This document shows positions 55,132 through 64,000 of a stretch of DNA of 64,000 bases, piece by piece. A program made the translations under genes and the position numbers. Position 1 is the first letter of the stretch. Each line of letters starts with the position of its first letter. The DNA is from Calliopsis andreniformis. Its lineage: Eukaryota > Arthropoda > Insecta > Hymenoptera > Andrenidae. The stretch lies in contig NW_027480530.1 in NCBI RefSeq assembly GCF_051401765.1, forward strand, positions 1,509,728 through 1,573,727, written 5' to 3'. A model generated the notes under the pieces. That model did no database searches and was not told the origin of the DNA. It worked only from the letters and a program-made list of their open reading frames with translations.

Positions 55132-55414
55132 GACCCTTCTGCTGACACTGTTCCTGACACTGCTCCAGGCACTGCTCCTGACACAGCTCCTGACACTGAC
55201 ACTGCTCCTGACACTGCTCCTGAAACTGCTCCTGACACTGCTCCAGACACTGACTCTGATCCTGACACTGCTCCTGACACTAACACTGCACCTGACACTG
55301 CTCCTGGCACTTCTCCTGTCACTGACAATGCTCCTGACACTGCTCCTGACACAGACACTGCTGCTGATCCTGACAATGCTCTTGGCAATGCTCCTGACAC
55401 TGACACTGCACCTG

Positions 55415-55416
55415 AA
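55415..55416. other. Single-base deletion that shifts the hexamer register
   Basis: The sequence reads CACCTGAACTGCTCC where the homologous place at 10,709 reads CACCTGACACTGCTCC; one C is missing between 55,415 and 55,416. Left of it every X/Y word starts at position 4 modulo 6; right of it at position 3 modulo 6 through to 64,000. It is the only register change I found. A sequencing or assembly error is as plausible as a real mutation. Confidence 0.95.
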
Positions 55417-56280
55417 CTGCTCCTGACACTGCTCCTGACACTGACACTGCTCCTGTCACTGCTCCTGACACTGGCACTGCTGCTAAACCTGAGAATGCCC
55501 CTGACTCTGCTCCTGACAGTGAAACTGCTCCTGAAACTGCTCCTGACACTGGCACTGCTCCTCAAACTGCTCCAGACACTGAGGCTGCTCCTGATACTGA
55601 CACTAACACTGCTCCTGACACTGACACTGCTCCTGACACTGCTCCTGACACTGCTCCTGAAACTGCTCCTGACACTGACACTGCTCCTGACACTGCTCCT
55701 GACGCAGCTCGTGTCACTGACACTGCTCCTGGCACTGCTCCTGATACAGACACTGCTGGTGATCCTGACCATGTTCCTGACACTGCTCCTGACACTGCTC
55801 CTGTCACTGACACTGACACTGACAGAGCTCCAGACACTGACACTGCTCCTGCCACTGCTCCTGACACTGACACTGACCCCGACACTCCTCCTGTCTCTGA
55901 CACTGACCCTGACACTGCTCCTGACACAGCTCCTGACACTGCTCCTGGCACTGCTCCTGACTCTGACACTGCTCCTGACACTGCTCCTGATACTGACACT
56001 GGCACTGCTACTGACCATGCTGCTGACACTGACACTGCTGCTGATGCTGACAATGCTCCTGACACTGCTCCAGCCACTGACACTGACACTGCACCTGACA
56101 CTACTCCTGAAATAGCTGCTGTCAGTAACACTTCTCCTGTCACTGCTCCTGACACAGACGGTGCTGCTGATCCTGAGAATGCTCCTGACACTGCTCCTGA
56201 CACTGACACTGCTCCTGGCTCTGCTCCTGACACTGTCTCTGCTCCTGACTCTGCTACTGACACTGTCACTGCTCCTGATA
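55416..56280. repeat. Shifted-register array block before the 4.2-kb duplication
   Basis: These are the same X/Y words one base out of phase. It resembles ~10,720-10,880 and then parts of 1,200-1,800 (the TGCTGGTGATCCTGACC and GAAATAGCTGCTG landmarks). It ends with an unusual stretch around 56,225-56,270 of GTCTCTGCTCC and GCTACTGACACTG words not seen elsewhere in that order. Confidence 0.72.
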
Positions 56281-56400
56281 CTGACACTGACACTGCTCCT
56301 CACACTGCTCCTGACACTGCTCCTGATACTGACCCTGTTCCTGACACTACTCCTGAAACTGCTCCAGACACTGACACTGCTCCAGCCACTGACACTGCTC

Positions 56401-57518
56401 CTGACACTGCTCCTGTCACTGTCACTGCTCCTGTCACTGATACTGCTCGTCACACTGCTCCTAACACTGACACTGCTCCTGTCACTGCTCCTGGCACAGG
56501 CACTGCTGGTGATCCTGGCAATGCTCCCTACACAGCTCCTGACATTGGCACTGGTCCTGACTCTGCTCCTGACACTGACACTGCCACTGACACTGCCCCT
56601 GACCCTGCTCCTGACACTGCTCCTGGCACTGACACTGCCCCTGACAGTGCTCCTGACGCTGCACCTGACACTGACACTTGTCCTGACACTGCTCCTGAAG
56701 CTGACACTGGTCCTGACACTGCTCCTGACACTGACACTGCTCGTCACACTGCTCCTGACACTGACACTGCTCGTCACACTGCTCCTGACACTGACACTGC
56801 ACCTGAGAATGCTCCTGACACTCACGCTGCACCTGACTCTGCTCCTGACACTGCACCTGACACTGCTCCTGACACAGACACTGCTCCCGATACTGGCACT
56901 GACACTGCTCCTGACACTGACACTGGTCCTGTCACTGATACTGCTCCTCCCACTGCTCCTGACACCGACACTTGTCCTGACACTGCTCCTGAATCTGACA
57001 CTGGCCCTGACACTGCTCCTGACACTGGCACTGCACCTCACACTGCTCCTGACACTGACACTGCACCTGAGAATGCTCCTGACACTGACGCTGCACCTGA
57101 CACTGCTCCTGTCACTGCTCCTGACACTGGCACTGATACTGCTCCTGACACTGACACTGCTCCTGACACTGACACTGCTCCAGACACTGCTGCTGACACT
57201 GATCCTGACACTGACACTGCTCCTGACACTGCTCCTGACACTGACAGTGCTCCTGACACTGCTCCTGACACTGACACTGACACACCTCCTGGCACTGTTC
57301 CTGACACTGACACAGGTCCTGTCACTATCCCTGCTCCTCACACTGCTCCTGACACAGATCCTGACACTGACACTGCTCCTGGCACTGACAGTGCTCCTGA
57401 CACTGCTGATGACAATGACACTGCTCGTGACACTGCTCGTGACATTGCTGCACACACTGACACTGCTCGTGTGACAGCTCGTGACACTGACACTGCTCCT
57501 GACCCTGCTCCTGACACT
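56401..57518. repeat. 2,100-bp-spaced nested repeat, member 1
   Basis: It matches 58,501-59,618. Both contain GATACTGCTCGTCAC and CAATGCTCCCTACACAG. The members differ in places, for example CTGTTCCTGACAC at 57,295 against CTGCTCCTGACAC at 59,395, so they are older than the 4,158-bp duplication that copied both. Confidence 0.83.
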
Positions 57519-58500
57519 GCTCCTGACACTGACACTGCTCCTGACACTACTCCTGACACTGCACTTGACACTGCTCCTGACACAGACACTGCTCCTGATA
57601 CTGGCACTGACACTGCTCCTGACACTGACACTGGTCCTGTCACTGACACTGCTCCTCGCACTGCTCCTGACACCGACACTTGTCCTGACACTGCTCCTGA
57701 ATCTGACACTGGTCCTGACACTGCTCCTGACACTGATGCTGCTCCTCACACTGCTCCTGAAACTGACACTGCACCTGAGAATGCTCCTGACACTGACGCT
57801 GCACCTGACACTGCTCGTGTCGCTGCTCCTGACACTGACACTGACACTGCTCCTGACACTGACACTGCTCCTGACACTGACGCTGCTCCAGACACTGCTC
57901 ATGACACTGCTCCTGACACTGACACTGCTCCTGACACTGCTCCTGACACTGACACTGCTGCTGATCCTGACAATGCTCCTGACACTGCTCCTGACACAGC
58001 TCCTGACACTGACACTGCTCCTCCCACTGTTCCTGACACTGCTGCTCACACTGACACTGCTCCTGTCACTGGCACTGCTCCTGATACAGACACTGACACT
58101 GCTCCAGACACTGCTCCTGACACTGACATTGCCCCTGATACCGCTCCTGACACTCACACTGCTGCTGACACTGCTCATGACACTGACACTGCTCCTGACA
58201 CTGCTCCTGACACAGCTCGTGTCACTGACACTGCTCCTGGCACTGCTCCTGATACAGACACTGCTGGTGATCCTGACAATGTTCCTGACACTGCTCCTAA
58301 CAATGCTCCTGACACTGACACTGACACTGACACAGCTCCAGACACTGACACTGCTCCTGTCACTGCTCCTAACACTGACACTGACCCCGACAATGCTCCT
58401 GTCTCTGACACTGACCCTGACACTGCTCCTGACACAGCTCCTGACACTGACACGGCTCCTGACACTGCTCCTGACACTGCTCCTGACTCTGACACTGCTC

Positions 58501-59618
58501 CTGACACTGCTCCTGTCACTGACACTGCTCCTGTCACTGATACTGCTCGTCACACTGCTCCTAACACTGACACTGCTCCTGTCACTGCTCCTGGCACAGG
58601 CACTGCTGGTGATCCTGGCAATGCTCCCTACACAGCTCCTGACATTGGCACTGGTCCTGACTCTGCTCCTGACACTGGCACTGCCACTGACACTGCCCCT
58701 GACCCTGCTCCTGACACTGCTCCTGGCACTGACACTGCCCCTGACAGTGCTCCTGACGCTGCACCTGACACTGACACTTGTCCTGACACTGCTCCTGAAG
58801 CTGACACTGGTCCTGACACTGCTCCTGACACTGACACTGCTCGTCACACTGCTCCTGACACTGACACTGCTCGTCACACTGCTCCTGACACTGACACTGC
58901 ACCTGAGAATGCTCCTGACACTCACGCTGCACCTGACTCTGCTCCTGACACTGCACCTGACACTGCTCCTGACACAGACACTGCTCCTGATACTGGCACT
59001 GACACTGCTCCTGACACTGACACTGGTCCTGTCACTGATACTGCTCCTCCCACTGCTCCTGACACCGACACTTGTCCTGACACTGCTCCTGAATCTGACA
59101 CTGGTCCTGACACTGCTCCTGACACTGGCACTGCTCCTCACACTGCTCCTGACACTGACACTGCACCTGAGAATGCTCCTGACACTGACGCTGCACCTGA
59201 CACTGCTCCTGTCACTGCTCCTGACACTGGCACTGACACTGCTCCTGACACTGACACTGCTCCTGACACTGACACTGCTCCAGACACTGCTGCTGACACT
59301 GATCCTGACACTGACACTGCTCCTGACACTGCTCCTTACACTGACAGTGCTCCTGACACTGCTCCTGACACTGACACTGACACACCTCCTGGCACTGCTC
59401 CTGACACTGACACAGGTCCTGTCACTAACCCTGCTCCTCACACTGCTCCTGACACAGATCCTGACACTGAGACTGCTCCTGGCACTGACAGTGCTCCTGA
59501 CACTGCTGATGACAATGACACTGCTCGTGACACTGCTCGTGACATTGCTGCACACACTGACACTGCACGTGTGACAGCTCGTGACACTGACACTGCTCCT
59601 GACCCTGCTCCTGACACT
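58501..59618. repeat. 2,100-bp-spaced nested repeat, member 2
   Basis: This is the second member inside copy 1 of the 4,158-bp unit. Its counterpart in copy 2 (from 62,659) carries the 294-bp deletion. Confidence 0.83.
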
Positions 59619-60438
59619 GACACTGCTCCTGACACTACTCCTGACACTGACAGTGCTCCTGACACTGCTCCTGACACAGACACTGACACACCTCCTGGCA
59701 CTGCTCCTGACACTGACACAGGTCCTGTCACTGACACTGCTCCTCACACTGCTCCTGACACAGATCCTGACACTGACACTGCTCCTGGCACTGACAGTGC
59801 TCCTGACACTGCTGATGACAATGACACTGCTCGTGACGCTGCTCGTGACATTGCTGCACACACTGACACTGCTCCTGTGACAGCTCGTGACACTGACACT
59901 GCTCCTGACACTGACACTGCTCCTCAAACTGCTTCTGATACTGACGCTGCTCCTGACGCTGCACCTGCCGCAGACACTGCTGCCGATACTGCTACTGACA
60001 CAGCCCCTGACACTGCTCCTGACACTGACACTGCTACTGACATAGGACCTGCTCCTGGCTCTGCTTCTGACACTGCTCCTGACACTGACCCTTCTGCTGA
60101 CACTGTTCCCGACACTGCTCCAGACATTGCTCCTGACACAGCTCCTGTCACTGACACTGCTCCTGACACTGCTCCTGACACTGCTCCTGACACTGCTCCA
60201 GTCACTGACTCTGATCCTGACACTGCTCCTGACACTAACACTGCACCTGACACTGCTCCTGGCACTTCTCCTGTCACTGACACTGCTCCTGACACTGCTC
60301 CTGACACAGGCACTGCTCCTCAAACTGCTCCTGACACTGAGGCTGCTCCTGATACTGACACTAACACTGCTTCTGACACTGACACTGCTCCTGGCACTGC
60401 CCCTGCCACTGCTCCTGAGACAGGCACTGCTCCTGATG

Positions 60439-63400
60439 CTGACACTGACACTGCTCCTCACACTGCTCCTGACACTGCTCCTGATACTGACCCTGTTCCT
60501 GACACTACTCCTGAAACTGCTCCAGACACTGACACTGCTCCAGCCACTGACACTGCTCCTGACACTGCTCCTGTCACTGTCACTGCTCCTGTCACTGATA
60601 CTGCTCGTCACACTGCTCCTAACACTGACACTGCTCCTGTCACTGCTCCTGGCACAGGCACTGCTGGTGATCCTGGCAATGCTCCCTACACAGCTCCTGA
60701 CATTGGCACTGGTCCTGACTCTGCTCCTGACACTGACACTGCCACTGACACTGCCCCTGACCCTGCTCCTGACACTGCTCCTGGCACTGACACTGCCCCT
60801 GACAGTGCTCCTGACGCTGCACCTGACACTGACACTTGTCCTGACACTGCTCCTGAAGCTGACACTGGTCCTGACACTGCTCCTGACACTGACACTGCTC
60901 GTCACACTGCTCCTGACACTGACACTGCTCGTCACACTGCTCCTGACACTGACACTGCACCTGAGAATGCTCCTGACACTCACGCTGCACCTGACTCTGC
61001 TCCTGACACTGCACCTGACACTGCTCCTGACACAGACACTGCTCCCGATACTGGCACTGACACTGCTCCTGACACTGACACTGGTCCTGTCACTGATACT
61101 GCTCCTCCCACTGCTCCTGACACCGACACTTGTCCTGACACTGCTCCTGAATCTGACACTGGTCCTGACACTGCTCCTGACACTGGCACTGCACCTCACA
61201 CTGCTCCTGACACTGACACTGCACCTGAGAATGCTCCTGACACTGACGCTGCACCTGACACTGCTCCTGTCACTGCTCCTGACACTGGCACTGATACTGC
61301 TCCTGACACTGACACTGCTCCTGACACTGACACTGCTCCAGACACTGCTGCTGACACTGATCCTGACACTGACACTGCTCCTGACACTGCTCCTGACACT
61401 GACAGTGCTCCTGACACTGCTCCTGACACTGACACTGACACACCTCCTGGCACTGTTCCTGACACTGACACAGGTCCTGTCACTATCCCTGCTCCTCACA
61501 CTGCTCCTGACACAGATCCTGACACTGACACTGCTCCTGGCACTGACAGTGCTCCTGACACTGCTGATGACAATGACACTGCTCGTGACACTGCTCGTGA
61601 CATTGCTGCACACACTGACACTGCTCGTGTGACAGCTCGTGACACTGACACTGCTCCTGACCCTGCTCCTGACACTGCTCCTGACACTGACACTGCTCCT
61701 GACACTACTCCTGACACTGCACTTGACACTGCTCCTGACACAGACAGTGCTCCTGATACTGGCACTGACACTGCTCCTGACACTGACACTGGTCCTGTCA
61801 CTGACACTGCTCCTCGCACTGCTCCTGACACCGACACTTGTCCTGACACTGCTCCTGAATCTGACACTGGTCCTGACACTGCTCCTGACACTGATGCTGC
61901 TCCTCACACTGCTCCTGAAACTGACACTGCACCTGAGAATGCTCCTGACACTGACGCTGCACCTGACACTGCTCGTGTCGCTGCTCCTGACACTGACACT
62001 GACACTGCTCCTGACACTGACACTGCTCCTGACACTGACGCTGCTCCAGACACTGCTCATGACACTGCTCCTGACACTGACACTGCTCCTGACACTGCTC
62101 CTGACACTGACACTGCTGCTGATCCTGACAATGCTCCTGACACTGCTCCTGACACAGCTCCTGACACTGACACTGCTCCTCCCACTGTTCCTGACACTGC
62201 TGCTCACACTGACACTGCTCCTGTCACTGGCACTGCTCCTGATACAGACACTGACACTGCTCCAGACACTGCTCCTGACACTGACATTGCCCCTGATACC
62301 GCTCCTGACACTCACACTGCTGCTGACACTGCTCATGACACTGACACTGCTCCTGACACTGCTCCTGACACAGCTCGTGTCACTGACACTGCTCCTGGCA
62401 CTGCTCCTGATACAGACACTGCTGGTGATCCTGACAATGTTCCTGACACTGCTCCTAACAATGCTCCTGACACTGACACTGACACTGACACAGCTCCAGA
62501 CACTGACACTGCTCCTGTCACTGCTCCTAACACTGACACTGACCCCGACAATGCTCCTGTCTCTGACACTGACCCTGACACTGCTCCTGACACAGCTCCT
62601 GACACTGACACGGCTCCTGACACTGCTCCTGACACTGCTCCTGACTCTGACACTGCTCCTGACACTGCTCCTGTCACTGACACTGCTCCTGTCACTGATA
62701 CTGCTCGTCACACTGCTCCTAACACTGACACTGCTCCTGTCACTGCTCCTGGCACAGGCACTGCTGGTGATCCTGGCAATGCTCCCTACACAGCTCCTGA
62801 CATTGGCACTGGTCCTGACTCTGCTCCTGACACTGGCACTGCCACTGACACTGCCCCTGACCCTGCTCCTGACACTGCTCCTGGCACTGACACTGCCCCT
62901 GACAGTGCTCCTGACGCTGCACCTGACACTGACACTTGTCCTGACACTGCTCCTGAAGCTGACACTGGTCCTGACACTGCTCCTGACACTGGCACTGCTC
63001 CTCACACTGCTCCTGACACTGACACTGCACCTGAGAATGCTCCTGACACTGACGCTGCACCTGACACTGCTCCTGTCACTGCTCCTGACACTGGCACTGA
63101 CACTGCTCCTGACACTGACACTGCTCCTGACACTGACACTGCTCCAGACACTGCTGCTGACACTGATCCTGACACTGACACTGCTCCTGACACTGCTCCT
63201 TACACTGACAGTGCTCCTGACACTGCTCCTGACACTGACACTGACACACCTCCTGGCACTGCTCCTGACACTGACACAGGTCCTGTCACTAACCCTGCTC
63301 CTCACACTGCTCCTGACACAGATCCTGACACTGAGACTGCTCCTGGCACTGACAGTGCTCCTGACACTGCTGATGACAATGACACTGCTCGTGACACTGC

Positions 63401-64000
63401 TCGTGACATTGCTGCACACACTGACACTGCACGTGTGACAGCTCGTGACACTGACACTGCTCCTGACCCTGCTCCTGACACTGACACTGCTCCTGACACT
63501 ACTCCTGACACTGACAGTGCTCCTGACACTGCTCCTGACACAGACACTGACACACCTCCTGGCACTGCTCCTGACACTGACACAGGTCCTGTCACTGACA
63601 CTGCTCCTCACACTGCTCCTGACACAGATCCTGACACTGACACTGCTCCTGGCACTGACAGTGCTCCTGACACTGCTGATGACAATGACACTGCTCGTGA
63701 CGCTGCTCGTGACATTGCTGCACACACTGACACTGCTCCTGTGACAGCTCGTGACACTGACACTGCTCCTGACACTGACACTGCTCCTCAAACTGCTTCT
63801 GATACTGACGCTGCTCCTGACGCTGCACCTGCCGCAGACACTGCTGCCGATACTGCTACTGACACAGCCCCTGACACTGCTCCTGACACTGACACTGCTA
63901 CTGACATAGGACCTGCTCCTGGCTCTGCTTCTGACACTGCTCCTGACACTGACCCTTCTGCTGACACTGTTCCTGACACTGCTCCAGACATTGCTCCTGA
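60439..64000. repeat. 4,158-bp tandem higher-order repeat, copy 2 (cut by window edge)
   Basis: It follows copy 1 at offset 4,158 to about 62,990, then at 3,864 because 294 bp (49 hexamers) are missing, including the CTCGTCAC subrepeat. Base 64,000 corresponds to 60,136 of copy 1, so roughly 300 bp of the unit would lie outside the window. Confidence 0.88.

Larger units (their letters stand above)
50239..55415 (+). other. Open Asp-Thr-Ala-Pro frame, broken by the 1-base deletion; probably not a gene
   Basis: The frame resumes after TGA at 50,238 and has its first GTG at 53,356, in the same CATGTGACAGCTCG word. At 55,415/55,416 the missing C throws it into the CTG-CTC-CTG-ACA frame (Leu/Thr), which runs to TAG in GAAATAGCTG near 56,113. 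A composite of about 919 codons with two unrelated halves is what a neutral indel in a repeat would give. Confidence 0.75.
56281..60438. repeat. 4,158-bp tandem higher-order repeat, copy 1
   Basis: It repeats from 60,439. The copies are nearly identical; differences I noticed are GGCCCTG at 57,003 against GGTCCTG at 61,161, and GACACTGCTCC at 57,585 against GACAGTGCTCC at 61,743. Inside copy 1, bases 56,401-57,518 also match 58,501-59,618 (offset 2,100), so a shorter duplication is nested in the longer one. Confidence 0.9.
1..64000. repeat. Hexamer-phased minisatellite/satellite array filling the window
   Basis: The sequence is built from two hexamers, GACACT (X) and GCTCCT (Y). They are combined mainly as XY (12 bp) and XXY (18 bp), often alternating to give a 30-bp rhythm; runs of three or four X also occur. 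Variant hexamers (GGCACT, GTCACT, CACACT, GATCCT, GAGAAT, GACGCT, CGT or GGT in place of CCT) occur in fixed orders that recur kilobases apart, so they mark higher-order repeats. The hexamer register is unbroken from base 4 to 55,415 and, shifted by one, from there to the end. The + strand is C-rich and the - strand purine-rich. No consensus junction contains CpG. No unique sequence, poly-A tail, target-site duplication or terminal inverted repeat is visible, so neither array edge lies in the window. A eukaryotic satellite is the likeliest class; the species is unknown. Confidence 0.97.

Noticed and set aside
1..64000. CRISPR array
   Set aside because: There is no alternation of a constant repeat with unique spacers; all sequence is repeat.
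1..64000. Serine-aspartate (Sdr/MSCRAMM-type) bacterial surface protein
   Set aside because: The residues are Asp/Thr/Ala/Pro rather than Ser/Asp, and no A-domain, B-repeat or LPXTG anchor is present in 64 kb. Codon positions vary equally.
1..64000. Telomeric repeat or canonical G-quadruplex array
   Set aside because: There is no TTAGGG-type unit, and the purine-rich strand has GG pairs but no regular runs of three or more G.
1..64000. tRNA, rRNA or small RNA genes
   Set aside because: No cloverleaf-like or rRNA-like unique sequence is visible. Short inverted words such as GTCACTGAC are chance palindromes of the variant hexamers.
1..64000. Transposable element as the source of the blocks
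   Set aside because: Block edges fall inside X/Y words without target-site duplications, terminal inverted repeats, poly-A or any recognisable transposase or reverse transcriptase. Unequal exchange explains them better.

Overview
The whole 64 kb is one tandem-repeat array. I see no unique-sequence island, RNA gene, transposon, CRISPR array, intron-bearing gene or flanking anchor. Almost every base belongs to one of two related hexamers on the + strand, X = GACACT and Y = GCTCCT. They are mostly strung as 12-bp (XY) and 18-bp (XXY) words, plus degenerate relatives such as GGCACT, GTCACT, CACACT, GATCCT and GAGAAT. The + strand is C-rich and the - strand purine/G-rich; the XXY consensus has G3 C7 A4 T4. 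This strand bias, and the minisatellite organised into kilobase-scale higher-order repeats, look most like a eukaryotic nuclear satellite or very large minisatellite. The species cannot be read from this window, and a giant low-complexity coding exon is not fully excluded.

Layout. (1) 1-12,137: segment A, containing a 2.61-kb internal tandem duplication. (2) 12,138-17,122: partial higher-order units with a 480-bp duplication that I read as exact. (3) 17,123-22,189: a mosaic of blocks also found in segment A. (4) 22,190-~40,130: nested tandem higher-order repeats with periods 3,360, 3,738 and 6,498 bp. (5) 38,419-50,531: segment B, a second copy of segment A about 38.4 kb away, overlapping the end of the previous region and carrying its own 3.51-kb tandem duplication. 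(6) 50,532-55,415: a more diverged copy of the 1.4-4.7 kb part of segment A, with 2.22-kb repeats. (7) 55,416-64,000: the same families shifted by one base, dominated by a 4,158-bp tandem duplication cut by the window edge.

Hexamer phase: the first base of each hexamer sits at position 4 modulo 6 from base 4 to base 55,415. All the duplications and deletions I could size (18, 90, 144, 294, 324, 480, 816, 2,100, 2,220, 2,610, 3,360, 3,510, 3,738, 4,158, 6,498 bp and others) are multiples of six. The one exception is a single missing C between 55,415 and 55,416.

Coding potential: very long frames are open on both strands (for example 38 kb reading Asp-Thr-Ala-Pro on +, and 10,537 codons reading Arg-Ser-Ser-Val on -). 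The consensus codons GAC, ACT, GCT and CCT, and their reverse complements, are each at least two changes from a stop, so openness is expected without selection. The Asp-Thr-Ala-Pro frame has no ATG that I can see, and in a hand tally changes fall equally on all three codon positions. I therefore annotate the window as repeat DNA and list the open frames only as unsupported candidates.
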